From the NCBI GenBank assembly GCA_009746045.1, contig RPFO01000366.1, positions 497,501-550,768 of the forward strand: a DNA stretch of 53,268 nucleotides, read 5' to 3'. Each line of letters opens with the position of its first letter. The stretch's first letter is position 1. The position numbers and the translations under genes are program-made. The notes beneath the pieces are model-generated. The model was not told where the DNA came from and searched no databases. It saw nothing but the letters and a program-made list of their open reading frames with translations. This document shows, in pieces, positions 1 through 13,300 of the stretch. The DNA is from Mesostigma viride (lineage: Eukaryota; Streptophyta; Mesostigmatophyceae; Mesostigmatales; Mesostigmataceae).

Positions 1-375
1 CCACGTTTAAGGCAGATTCGCCTCCACCTGTGATTCTTTCCACCGTAGCCGCTGGCCCTGGCCTGTATGGCTCCTTCCCTGACGTTGTCCGACTAAAATC
101 GCAGCTTCCCCAGTGTCAGGAAGCCGCTTGCCGCACCCAGGGGTAGAGGGGAATCGTCAGTGGGCCCAGCGCCGGAAATCACACCATTTTACTCAAAACG
201 TAGAGCCCCCACCCAACAACCATTACCGTGGCCTGTAACGGTGGGTGGCGAACATAAAGAATTTTATTCCAGGCCTCTCCACGCCCGGAGAGGCCGATAG
301 CATCGTCTTACATTCAGCGCAGCCGCCATAGCGGCCAGCCGACCTTGCCAGCAAATGCTGGGATCAAGTTGCGAA
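1..375. other. No gene recognised (left edge)
   Basis: No reading frame, RNA gene or repeat that I can support was seen here. The stretch lies downstream of the TAP46-like gene and stops where the left copy of a 335-339 bp inverted repeat begins. Confidence 0.4.
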
Positions 376-714
376 GCTGAAAAGAGGCCTCCCTACGTCC
401 CCTACACCACTCTAAGTACTGACTATCATTCACATTGCGCCACGCAGGCCTGCCGGCTAGCGCAGGTACAAGGTGTACTGACTGCCAATCACAGTTGCGC
501 CACGCCTGGCGGCTGGCGCAGGTAACAAGGTCTAGTGACGTACGTTAGAAGCTACCTAGGCCTGCACTCCGGAACCACACTCAGCCTAGGCACAAAAAGG
601 GCCGGCCGGTGCAGCACCCTCGTGACAAGCGCTAGTCTTACGCTACCTACGGCAGGTCGGTCCCCTTTGAGCCCGTCCACGCGTCATATATAAAATGAGC
701 GAAGCTCAGCAATT
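376..714 (+). repeat. Left copy of ~339-bp inverted repeat
   Basis: This segment reappears in reverse complement at 5686-6020. Shared landmarks include GCTGAAAAGAGGCCTCC at the outer end and AAAATGAGCGAAGCTCA at the inner end, with small substitutions and indels between. No matching target duplication is visible at the outer ends. The interval between the copies contains the last two exons of the TAP46-like gene. Two independent insertions of one repeat family in opposite orientation is therefore a better reading than one transposon with these as its ends. Confidence 0.8.
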
Positions 715-1338
715 AGTTTGGTAGCTAGAAAAACGAAAGGGGAGTAATCTTCGGCATTAGTTATTTGAAATGTTTTGTTTTATTTGTCGTTTGCAGGTGG
801 TCGACGCCCAGCCTCATAGTCATTTAGTAAAATTAATAATGCGGGGGTGTACTTACGTGTTTATGATTTTTTTTTTAAGTACCTGTTTTGCGGGAAATCC
901 ATCAACGTGAGTAAACATGCTTATTTCTTGGTCCAGTTAGGTAGAATTTCTCAAAAGTGGGGGGGGGTTAGCGCGTTACCGGCGTATGCTGGGGGCTAGT
1001 ACCCCCCCCCCCACGTAGCTGGAATTTTTGCTCCCCAACATATTTATGGTCCTGCGCTGGTTGTCTCCTTGATATTTATGGTCCCCAAGCATCAGTGGAT
1101 TTTGAGCACATGCATATGTATGGTTTCCAGAAAAGTGCACTTTAGGGGTGTCCCTTCCCCTTAAATTTACCATTGAGAAAAAAAATAACATCAACTCATC
1201 CATTCATACCATCAATGCCATTCTAAACGTCCTGCCCTAACAAGGTCCTGCATTGTGTGCAAACTGGTCACTTGACTTCTCTCCTGCACCCACTGACCAG
1301 AATGGCTGCTAAGCCCCAACCTTTCCTTTTGCCCTTTT
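715..1338. other. Downstream flank of TAP46-like gene
   Basis: This is the 3' flank or untranslated region of the minus-strand TAP46-like gene. It holds homopolymer runs (G near 960, C near 1003) and one copy of the dispersed repeat TATCAAGGAGACAACCAGCG on the minus strand near 1048-1074. No coding frame is supported. Confidence 0.45.
1048..1074 (-). repeat. Copy of dispersed ~27-bp repeat
   Basis: On the minus strand this reads TATCAAGGAGACAACCAGCG followed by CAGG. The same sequence occurs four times at 36190-36318 and once at 47228-47270. The wider flanks differ, so this looks like the core of a short dispersed repeat. Confidence 0.7.
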
Positions 1339-4300
1339 TCACCGCCCCAGCGGCTTCAACTTGGAATTCCCCCAACCCCGCTTATGCTCGTCCTTCCAAT
1401 CATCCATCGCGCGCGCACGCCGCAGCTTCTCCTCGTCCTCCTCGCCCTCCTCCTCCTCCTCGCTGCTCGAGCTCTCAATCTCCCCCATCGGATTCGTCGG
1501 CGGGGGAGCCCCTGCCGCGGCCGCCGCATCCAGCCTCACCTTCTCCCTCCGCATCTCCTCCTCCCCCCACTGCTCCACCGACATCGTGTGCATCACGTGG
1601 CTCGGCTTGAACACGCCCTCTTGCAGCCGGCGGCGCTCATCCTCGATGCCTCGGATCGTGGGCGCGTTTGCCAGCCGCGCCGCGTTGGCCGCCTCGCGGT
1701 GCCGCTGCTCCGCGGCGATCTGCGCGTCGCGGATCTCTTGCAGCCGTTTACCGCCATCCTGGGGGGGGGCGGCCGGGCGGGGTCGACGGCAGGGGCACGT
1801 GCAGAACCAAGGGCATGTTTTGAGCACAGGATAACATGGATAAGGGCAATAACATGTATGGCACCGTATGCGCACCTGAGGTCACATCCCGCTCGGATTA
1901 GCGAATTCAACCCCTGTCAACTACCGTAGCTAGGCAGGGTCCCAAGGGTTGTTGGCTCCTGAAATTCAGGTGCACCCATGCTGCAGAAAAGGCCCCTACC
2001 CTGTTCATGTCATTCCTATTCATGTCATCCCTATTCATTCTGTGTTACAGAGCCAGCGAAACAATTAGGAAATCAGGCCTGCAATGACTGACAGGGCGTT
2101 ACTGTGTACTGTGGGCTTGTTCCCAGGAAAACAGCAATGAAGCGAGATGCGCGGGAGGTGAACATCTGGGCTGAAAGGAGAACCAGAACCCTATCTAAAC
2201 CAACAGAAAACAACAAATCACATGGAAAAGGACTCGCACAAAAACCCATGCAGGGACATTATGTCACGAGCACGCCTATACCACCGGGCACTACATGCCC
2301 ATGCCAGAATCTAGCAGGAAAATTGTCCCTCCGTGCCAATCAGACAAGGGATGGATCATGTCAGTGTACGGAAACGACAGCTAATGAGCGGTATATGGGT
2401 ATTGCATTCACCGCGTTAACTACATGTCCATGCTGCCCCATCCTGCCCCATCCAATCACACTCCAAAACCAAGTCCCCGTTGCACCCAAGTGCAGCGTTG
2501 CACCATGGCCTTTGCGAACCACCCGGCCCAGCTTCCCGTGGGGCATGCCAATGACCACTATACGTGCAATAACCAAAAACTGGTTGAAGCTCTCATTGTA
2601 TGTTTTAACGTTGTTGACAACCATGTATGTTGCACTTAGCTTTCACCTCCTCACAAAGAGGAGCCCCCACAACGAGCGGGTCGGAAGGACCGTCTATGCC
2701 ACAAAATCTTGCAACGCATTGTGTGTGGATGTGTGTGGTGTGTTTGTGCGCGTGAGATTATTCATGCAACACCTATTTTTTAATGCCAGCACTGCCCACC
2801 TATAATTCTCAGGCCCCACCAGTGAACTGTCACACCAGACAATCTCTCCATGTGACCCCCCTCACACCCATACACAAGCTCCATGCACCTGCCTTCCCGC
2901 ATTCACCAACAACCACCACTACCACCACCACCACCATACTCCCGTCCCACAACACCTCTCCACCTAGCCTCCCACAGCACCGTCCTAAAGTGGCGTGCTT
3001 TGCAATAGCCAACCTTGTCCCTTTGCACGTCCAGTGTTTCTACTGGCAACTGGATAACATGTACACATCACCAGACAGTTGTGGTAGGGCTATCAAAGAA
3101 TGCACACCTTTAATGCTTTGACTGCTTAGCGCCGGCACAAACAACACAAACTAAATTCCTGTGCAATGTTCCAATAGCATTTTGCACGGAGGCATTTCCA
3201 CTAGCAACTGCACTGGCACTTATTTACATCCACGCTCGTGTCAAAGTCTCCCGTAGTAGACAATCAAGATTCTAACCACCTCCCCTTGCACCATAAATCC
3301 ACCCAGTGACCTCCCCTTGCACCATAAACCCACCCAACTCTCCTTGCACCATAATCCCTCCCACCTCTCCTTGCACCATAATCCCTCCCACCTCTCCTTG
3401 CACCATAAACCCTCCCACCTCTCCTTGCACCATAAACCCTCCCACCTCTCCTTGCACCATAATCCCTCCCACCTCTCCTTGCACCATAAACCCTCCCACC
3501 TCTCCTTGCACCATAAACCCTCCCACCTCTCCTTGCACCATAAACCCTCCCACCTCTCCTTGCACCATAATCCCTCCCACCTCTCCTTGCACCATAAACC
3601 CACCCAACTCTCCTTGCACCATAATTCCTCCCACCTCTCCTTGCACCATAATCCCTCCCACCTCTCCTTGCACCATAAACCCTCCCACCTCTCCTTGCAC
3701 CTCCGAGTGTTTCACTGGCAGCTGCATCAACAGTTATGTGTCAAATCCTCTTTTCAGCGCACCGAGTAGTAGATAAATTCGTAAGAACCGACTCCACTCA
3801 CCTCTCCTTGCATCTTGAGGGTTTCCACTAGCAGCTGCATCTCGTCACGCAGAAGGTCCAGGTTATCCACCGCCTGCCATTCATGTCCAGGGAGGGGCAT
3901 AGCCGCCGGTGGCACCAAGCATGCCAATAGGCAATAAGCTATTACTGCTGTGCCAATAGGCAATAATATAAAGCCACCCCAGTGTCAGTGAGCATAAGGT
4001 GCAATCAAATGGAAATCAGTAACTTCTACAACTATGACAGGGTGAACTGCAGTTACAAAAAAAGAATTGCTCAACATTCAGTGCAAAAAAATGGAAGGAC
4101 GGGCAGGTCGATGGGGGTGGATAAACTGCAGTTGGCAGAAGAGTGCTCCCCCCCCCCCCGCCCCCCGCCCTCCATGTTATCAAACATCTGCATGTTTGGT
4201 TGTTGTCATGACCAAAACACAAACAGGACTCTTATGCCAACACAACAACTGCAGAGGTTCCAGGAGGGAAGGAGCAGCAAGACAGACTGGGGGTGACGGG

Positions 4301-7300
4301 GGGCAGATGTGCTGCAAAACATACATCCTTGCAACCAGAGAAGAAATAGAGCAGCCCAACTCCTCTTTAGCCTACAAACTTGATCGAATACCACCAAAAC
4401 TTGATTGGATGCCGAAATGCATACAGCGAGTATGCGGTGAATCCTGCCTCCGCTAGCTGCTAGTAGAGGGCCTGTAGCGGCTGCTAGTAGCTGGAGACAC
4501 GGTGCCTCTAATGTATGTATGGGAAACAATTTACAATTCAAAAGGAAGCTAGCTACTCAAGCAAATCCGGAATCCGCGCCCATACAGCGAATGCAGAATT
4601 TTCCCGTCCCTCCGTGCCCAATAAATCCCGCCACAGCTCTGTCCACTAACAGCAGTCATGGCTGTTTTCGGTGTCGATGCCGCCGCTCAGATAGCCTGGT
4701 GAGGCACTAGGGAGTCGAGCCTTACTAAAAACCAAGCATAGCCTCGCATAAAGTGGGGCACTAGGGAGTCGGGCCTTACTAAAAAACCAAGCATAGCCTC
4801 GCATAAAGTGGGGCACTAGGGAGTCGGGCCTTACTAAAAAACCAAGCATAGCCTCGCATAAAGTGGGGCACTAGGGAGTCGGGCCTTACTAAAAAACCAA
4901 GCATAGCCTCGCATAAAGTGGGGCACTAGGGAGTCGGGCCTTACTAAAAACCAAGCATAGCCTCGCATAAAGTGGGGCACTAGGGAGTCGGGCCTTACTA
5001 AAAACCAAGCATAGCCTCGCATAAAGTGGGGCACTAGGGAGTCGGGCCTTACTAAAAAACCAAGCATAGCCTCGCATAAAGTGGGGCACTAGGGAGTCGG
5101 GCCTTACTAAAAACCAAGCATAGCCTCGCATAAAGTGGGGCACTAGGGAGTCGGGCCTTACTAAAAAACCAAGCATAGCCTCGCATAAAGTGGGGCACTA
5201 GGGAGTCGGGCCTTACTAAAAAACCAAGCATAGCCTCGCATAAAGTGGGGCACTAGGGAGTCGGGCCTTACTAAAAAACCAAGCATAGCTTCGCATAAAG
5301 TGGGGCACTAGGGAGTCGGGCCTTACTAAAAAACCAAGCATAGCCTCGCATAAAGTGGGGCACTAGGGAGTCGGGCCTTACTAAAAAACCAAGCATAGCC
5401 TCGCATAAAGTGGGGCACTAGGGAGTCGGGCCTTACTAAAAACCAAGCATAGCCTCGCATAAAGTGGGGCACTAGGGAGTCGGGCCTTACTAAAAACCAA
5501 GCATAGCCTCGCATAAAGTGGGGCACTAGGGAGTCGGGCCTTACTAAAAACCAAGCATAGCCTCGCATAAAGTGGGGCACTAGGGAGTCGGGCCTTACTA
5601 AAAACCAAGCATAGCCTCGCATAAAGTGGGGCACTAGGGAGTCGGGCCTTACTAAAAAACCAAACATAGCCTCACATATCAGTTAAATTGTTGAGCTTCG
5701 CTCATTTTATATGTGACGGGTGGACGGGCTGAAAGGGGACCGTCCTGCCGTAGGTAGCGTAAGACTAGCGCTTGTCACGAGGGTACTGCACCGGCCGGCC
5801 CTTTTTGTGCCGACGCTGAGTGTGGTTCCGGAGTGCAGGCCTAGGTAGCTTCTAACGTACCTCACTAGACCTTGTACCTGCGCCAGCCGCCAGGCGTGGC
5901 GAAACTGTGATGGGCAGTCAGTACACCTTGTACCTGCGCCAGCCGGCAGGCCTGTGTGGCGCAATGTGAATGATAGTCAGTACTTGTGGTGTAGGGGACG
6001 TAGGGAGGCCTCTTTTCAGCCAGGTAGGAGGTGTGGGGGCAACACCTTGTGTTCGAGTATGCTGGGCCCCCAGCATGGTGCTACAATAACCAACTTAATC
6101 ATGTTGTGCACTGCGTTTGAAGGTGTGGTATAGGCTGTACATAAAGCCTAGCACACAAAAATGTAAAATAAATGTTTCTCTTGGTGGGAAGGAACTCCAA
6201 TGGACCAAAAACAAGAAATGTATGCTTTAGTGTAAAAATTACACGTCACAACATATGCTCCTTGGTAGCACTGGGTCCCAACACCTTGATCTGCAGAGGG
6301 ACCATACCTTTTGCGCTGCGGATTCGATCATCAATAGCCATGTCTGCAACATCCAACAGGCAAGGGGGAAGATCCAGCGGAAAGACTTGTCCCGCGCAGT
6401 CAGTTAAGAGTGACTGAACAGGACTATGGCGATCGGCATCACCACCTTGTCCCAACAGCTATGCACCATGAGCCATGGCATGCCCACAAGCAGCATGACA
6501 AGACCTACCAGCCCAACCATTCGAGAAATGTATACCCAGATTTAACAAGCAGCATATATGATATAAGCAGCATCTATCTATAATATTTGGGTATAGCCGA
6601 GAAACAGAGTCGACAAGCATATCCTGTTGCACCATACGCCTATAGTGGCATTGCCTACGAGCGAAGCACCCTGAAGGACCTCCGCTTCCTCGAAACAAGC
6701 ATGGCAACCGTGTGCATCCTGCGAAAACGGCATCGCCCCCATGATGGCACACAGGCACTCCACACCACTGCACGCTGCCGCAACACCCTGCTGGATACAT
6801 GCACACAACTGCATACACGCACACGGTTGCATACATGCACATAACCCTGCTACGTACATGCACACATACGTGACATCAGCGTCTCCCCGCGCCTTATGCG
6901 GCATGGCTATCACACGGTAGCAGGACAACTGTTCATTTCAGGCGGCGACCACAGCATCACCGATGGCATGGGGAAGGCAGCGAACAGCAACGCTACTGGG
7001 GCCAAGGTAGAAAGATAGAGTAATGCAATTATAGTATTATGCTAGACTCAAGTACACATGGACAACAAAGAAAGGAATGCTGATGGGAACAGAACGTGAA
7101 GTAAATAAAAATAGTTCAAACATTATGAAAGTAAATATGAAGTTCCATCAATCTCTGCGGACAAACCCCAATGGCCCTGCAAGGGTACCCCCTGTACTGA
7201 CCGCATCGAACCTGCTAATGATGCCCCTCGCATGTGAACACCACCAATTCGGCGAATCCGGACTCTTCACACCCACACGTCTCTCGTCCTCAAAACACCC

Positions 7301-10300
7301 AAGGAACTTAACAAGCAACGAGTCCTGAGTCTCTCTAACTTCCCATATCTTCTAATTGCCCTTTTTCTCACTATTGACAGAAACACCTGTAAGACTCTCT
7401 TTATCCGCCGCAAAGCTCCGCACCCCATTCACCCCACCACCGGCGCCGGCCCCACCCCACCGCCACCGTCACCGCCACTGCCACTGCCACCGCCACCGCC
7501 ACCGCCACCGCCACCGCCACCGCCACCGCCACCGCCACCGCCACCGCCACCGCCACCTCCACCGCCACCGCCACCTCCACCTCCACCTCCACCTCCACCT
7601 CCACCTCCACCTCCACCTCCACCTCCACCTCCACCTCCACCTCCACCTCCACCTCCACCTCCACCTCCACCTCCACCTCCACCTCCACCTCCACCTCCAC
7701 CTCCACCTCCACCTCCACCTCCACCTCCACCTCCACCTCCACCTCCACCTCCACCTCCACCTCCACCTCCACCTCCACCTCCACCTTCACCTTCACCTTC
7801 ACCTTCACCTTCACCTTCACCTTCACCTTCACCTTCACCTTCACCTTCACCTTCACCTTCACCTTCACCTTCACCTTCACCTTCACCTTCACCTTCACCT
7901 TCACCGCCACCTTCACCTCCACCTCCACCTCCACCTCCACCTCCACCTCCACCTCCACCTCCACCTCCACCTCCACCTCCACCTCCACCTCCACCTCCAC
8001 CTCCACCTCCACCTCCACCTCCACCTCCACCTCCACCTCCACCTCCACCTCCACCTCCACCTCCACCTCCACCTCCACCTCCACCTCCACCTCCACCTCC
8101 ACCTCCACCTCCACCTCCTCCTCCACCTCCTCCTCCACCTCCACCTCCACCTCCACCTCCACCTCCACCTCCACCTCCACCTCCACCTCCACCTCCACCT
8201 CCACCTCCACCTCCACCTCCACCTCCACCTCCACCTCCACCTCCACCTCCACCTCCACCTCTACCTCTACCTCCACCTCCACCTCCACCGCCACCGTCAC
8301 CACCACCACCACTGTTGTCACTCCTCCATTCCCCCCACTCAAGGACATCGAATTAATCAGGGGAATCAAAGCATTCAAAATGATAATCAAAACAAGACCA
8401 GCGAAAACTAAATAAATCCAGCAACCCACCTCTCGTTCCAATTCTTCGAAATCCCCGCCATCCGCCCCACCCGTGTCCGCGCCAGGGCCCCTGGCCCTCT
8501 CCAGCGTGGATTTGCGTCGTTCGATCTCATCGAGCCGCGTACGGATCTCCTTCTCACGCTTGAAGCGGGCAACCTGGTGCCCTCGAAAGGCCCCCATTGC
8601 AGCAACCCCATGCAACCCCCACCGAATCCCACCCCCACCCACCCACCCACCCATCCCGCATGCCGGCCAGACCACAGGACACGTGGCAGAGTGATTGACT
8701 GATGGACAAAGGAATTGTGTTACTCGCGGTACAAAGCCATCACTGCACCTGGCGGATGGGCCTGACACATGAGGAAAGAATTCAGTGACGACAAGAGGCA
8801 CGGATTACAACGGCTCCTCTGCTTTGCAAACGAGCTTTAACTGCTTTACCAACGTCATGGACAGAGACAGACAGCTGACAAGAGCATCATAATGAATGAA
8901 ATGACAGGGTTGCTTTGACACACATCGACACAATGAGACGATGGCGCCCTAGCTGATTTCCCCTTGGGAGCGAAGCGCCCAGGGTGCCTTGAACTAACAA
9001 AAGAAAGCTGCTTTCCTGAGGTGACAAGCATGGCTTTGAGTGAAATGATCAGGATGAACTGATAATAATCAGAAGAAAGCCATCAGTGACCAACCTAATA
9101 TAAGGATAAGCCACCAGAGACAACCTATACTATACTATACCCTTCCCTTGGGTGATTACATATCGGGGGACCGCATACCCCCGACCGACGAACCGTGAAC
9201 CAGTCAACAAAACTTCAGAGGCACACAGATTCCACCATGCCCTATCGCTATTGCAAAGCTCACTGCGGGTGGGCAGCCTGCGACGGCCATGGAAGACCAA
9301 TGATGTCATGGTGAAGCCCTGCTGGAAACCCTTGCACCATCCCATCCCTGCACCATCGCACGTGGTCCGCGTGCCCACCACGCACATTCCTCAAAGCTCA
9401 ATCCCCATCCCCATCCCCTTCACCTGCCCTTCTTCCCCGTGGCTCGCATTGCACAGCTCTAATGCTTCCTCCCTCCTTTTTCTCTTCGCTTCCTGCCGCT
9501 TGTCCCCTCCCACCTTGTCCACTCCCGCCAAGTTCCCAGTCCCGTACCTCCATCAACCGTCGGTAAGAGAGACCAACCCCGCACCCCCACGCATCAACGT
9601 ACAGACACACAGACGCACACAAACACACACACACACACACAGAGAGACAGAGACAGAGACAGAAAGACAGAGAGAGAGACAGGCAAATACACACACAGCG
9701 TGTGTGTGTGTGTGTGGAGAGAGAGCCCCCACCCCTCACACCCCACACCCCACCCATAGTCACGCGCAGGACATTTGCTCAACCCCGTGTCTGTGGCTCG
9801 CACGTCTGCCCCCCCCCAAAAGGCGCGTTCCCACACACCTTTGCTGCCCACTCTTGCCACTTTTCTGTTGCGAGTCCTACCTCTGTCGCAATTTCACTCT
9901 GTCCATTCCCAGCGTTTGGGATTTCCTGCTTTGCCAAGTGTCCCCTCACCTTGGCCGCCCGCCTCGCGGCCGGCTCGTTCAGCGCGTCCTGCTTGATGGC
10001 CTGCATGAGCGACTTCTTGACCAGCCCGTGCTGCTCACATGTGGTCAGGAACGCCTGCGGTACCACGAAGAGTGGCCATCAGCAGAAGACGTCGCAAGCT
10101 TTATTTACGTCCAAGCGGCATGACAGCAGTGACCATGGTGACCGCCTCATTCCACCATGCTGACGACAACGTTAACCACAATGTTGAAAAATTCCAAGCG
10201 CCACCACAAAGGTTAGGGAGTGTGTGCACACAGCTTGGGAGGCTATTGATAGAAGCGACATGTAGCATGATTTGGGATCGGACAAACGTGCAAACAGTGG

Positions 10301-13300
10301 CCTTGGACGCCTTGAGAACGCGACAGCACATGCCATACATACAAAGAACAAGATACAGTAACTAAGCTAAGAAACGGTGACGAGGCTACAGGACCGTCGA
10401 CTGCAGCCGAGCCAGGATGCCCGTTTCCTCTGCTGACTGCCACAGTCAGTACCATAGTGACTGAGCAAGTGCTCTACTGTGGCATAGGCAGGTTTACACC
10501 CAGTGACCTGACCCGGTAAATTAATTCCAGAACGCAACGTCCCGTCAGTGTGATACGTGATGCGGCTACATGTTCAGCAGGAGCACCTGCACATGGCACC
10601 CAGGGCTTAGATGTTAGGGGTAAGGGGTTAGGGGACAGGGGTCAGCGGTGAGGGGTTAGGGTCTAGTGTCTCGTGTCAACTGTCAAGTGTCAAGTGTCAA
10701 GTGTCAAGTGTCAAGTGTCAAGTGTCAAGTGTCAAGTGTCAAGTGTCAAGTGTCAAGTGTCAAGTGTCAAGTGTCAAGTGTCAAGTGTCAAGTGTCAAGT
10801 GTCAAGTGTCAAGTGTCAAGTGTCAAGTGTCAAGTGTCAAGTGTCAAGTGTCAAGTGTCAAGTGTCAAGTGTCTCGTGTCAAGTGTCTAGTGTCTAGTGT
10901 CTAGTGTCTAGTGTCAAGTGTCAAGTGTCTAGTGTCTCGTGTCTCGTGTCTAGTGTGCAGGGGAAAAAGGGGAAGGGGGAAGGGGGAAGGGGGAAGGGGG
11001 AAGGGGGAAGGGGGAAGGGGAAGGGGGAAGGGGGAAGGGGGGGGGAAGGGGGAAGGGGGAAGGGGAAGGGGGAAGGGGAAGGGGAAGGGGGAAGGGGAAG
11101 GGGGAAGGGGAAGGGGGAAGGGGGAAGGGGGAAGGGGAAGGGGAAGGGGGAAGGGGAAGGGGGAAGGGGAAGGGGAAGGGGGAAGGGGGAAGGGGGAAGG
11201 GGGAAGGGGAAGGGGGAAGGGGGAAGGGGGAAGGGGGAAGGGGAAGGGGGAAGGGGGAAGGGGAAGGGGAAGGGGAAGGGGGAAGGGGGAAGGGGAAGGG
11301 GAAGGGGAAGGGGGAAGGGGGAAGGGGGAAGGGGAAGGGGAAGGGGGAAGGGGAAGGGGAAGGGGAAGGGGGAAGGGGGAAGGGGGAAGGGGAAGGGGGA
11401 AGGGGGAAGGGGGAAGGGGAAGGGGAAGGGGGAAGGGGGAAGGGGGAAGGGGGAAGGGGGAAGGGAAGGGAAGGGGGAAGGGGGAAGGGGGAAGGGGAAG
11501 GGGAAGGGGGAAGGGGAAGGGGGAAGGGGGAAGGGGGAAGGGGAAGGGGGAAGGGGGAAGGGGGAAGGGGGGGGGGAAGGGGAAGGGGGAAGGGGAAGGG
11601 GGAAGGGGAGGGAGGGGAAGGGGAAGGGGAAGGGGGAAGGGGGAAGGGGGAAGGGGAAGGGGGAAGGGGGAAGGGGAAGGGGGAAGGGAAGGGGGAAGGG
11701 GGAAGGGGGAAGGGGGAAGGGGGAAGGGGAAGGGGAAGGGGGAAGGGGAAGGGGGAAGGGGGAAGGGGAAGGGGGAAGGGGAAGGGGGAAGGGGAAGGGG
11801 GAAGGGGGAAGGGGAAGGGGAAGGGGAAGGGGAAGGGGGAAGGGGAAGGGGAAGGGGAAGGGGGAAGGGGGAAGGGGAAGGGGGAAGGGGAAGGGGGAAG
11901 GGGGAAGGGGAAGGGGGAAGGGGAAGGGGGAAGGGGAAGGGGGAAGGGGAAGGGGAAGGGGAAGGGATCAAGGGTCCGTCCCCCTGGTCAAGGGTCCCCA
12001 CCTGGTGGCGGAAGCGTGCAGCACGAACTAGCTGCAGCCGTTCCCCCGGTGATTCATGCGGCAGTTGGATGGTGAGGTCACCAATGAAGTAGGGCACCTG
12101 GCCGAAAATAGAACAAGGGGGGAAAGAGGAAGAAAAGAAGAACATATGCGTACATAGTGAGGTCAACGTACATCTTGAGGTTGAAATCGTGAGGGCACCT
12201 GAGCAAAAGAAAGGGAAATAGTTCAGAAAGACATGGGGTTGAGAGGAAGAAGCAGGTCAAGTGCACAACTGGTGAGGTTGCCGATCATGTAGGGCACCTG
12301 GCATAAAAGTAGGACAAGGGCGGTAAGGGGAAGATAACCCGCCAGCATACACGGTGAGGTTGCCAAAGGCGTAATTGATTTGGCCACAAACAGCCCCTCT
12401 TCCGGTGAAATGCTTATGACCAATCAAACGCGTGCATGGTGAGCTTGGCGGTGATTTGGGGCATGTGGCCGAAGACAGAACCAGAATGGCATGATTAAAA
12501 CAGGACAGGCGAAACTAGAAACCACAATAAGGTCGAATAAAGATGGATGCCAGGCCAAGAGCACGCGTGCACAGACCGGCGCATCCGTCCCTTGGGACAG
12601 GCAAGCAGGCTGGATTAATGAGCAGGTATACGAGCAGAAATGGCACGTAGGGACAAAAAGCACAATACCTAAAAATTACTATCTTGACCACAACTTATCA
12701 TTTTTGTCAGTGCTGTGGCGAAGCATAACCATCGATCACAACTTGATTAAGTATTACAAACACCCCGAGTACAATGCACGACCAAACTACAACCACAACG
12801 AAGTGGAGGCGTTGCAGACAACGCGGTACCTGGCGGACACCGCAGGCGAGTTCCGTAAAACAGGAGACTGCTGGGACATGCGGCACCGCCAAGTGAGGCG
12901 AAAGCGTTGGCTGAAACATCTTCTCAAGTCCCGCGTTATTTTCACGCAGGTGGAGCCTACCAGAGCGTTGGCACGAGCATCGAGCATGTAAATTGACAGT
13001 CACGTACCATGAAGTATTTCAGGTCGCCGGATGATATGTCATCCAACGTATCGTTTGATGAGAAAATCCCCATTTTGTCGACAGCTTCCGCACAGGCCGT
13101 CAAAGATGCCACAGCATCTTTGACTTGGTTCTGGGTTGTACAACGCGTTAAGAACCAGTTTCATGAGCATAAGGCACGAAATACGTTCATGACAAAAATG
13201 CGAGATATCCGCTTACAAAAAATTCGCCATACGCGGCAACCGATTGCAGATTATTGATACGGCGTTACCTACCTGCCATTTCGCAGCGTCCGGGGAGATT

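Noticed and set aside
2104-2805. 233-codon plus-strand frame
   Set aside because: It lies antisense in TAP46 intron 7, has no recognisable domain or codon pattern, and is probably a chance frame.
3241-3776. Repeat proteins such as (GLWCKERWE)n and (SPCTINPPT)n
   Set aside because: They are translations of the 28-bp minisatellite; 28 is not a multiple of 3 and all phases happen to stay open.
376-6020. One 5.6-kb transposon bounded by the inverted repeats
   Set aside because: The TAP46 exon chain passes through it from outside and no target duplication is visible. Two separate insertions explain it better.
7356-8801. Long open frames (His-Leu repeats, Val-Glu repeats up to 466 codons)
   Set aside because: They are created by the (CCACCT)n array, where no frame can form a stop. 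The real coding part here is TAP46 exon 5 at 8430-8573.
10607-10665. Interstitial telomere repeat (TTAGGGG-like)
   Set aside because: The words are irregular (TTAGGGG, AAGGGG, GGGACAG) and few; no consistent telomere unit.
10666-10960. CRISPR-like direct repeats
   Set aside because: The unit is a 7-bp tandem array with no spacers, in a eukaryotic intron.
10904-12166. Long Gly-Lys/Arg or Pro-Ser/Phe frames
   Set aside because: They result from the pure purine tract. Only 12002-12097 on the minus strand is coding (TAP46 exon 3).
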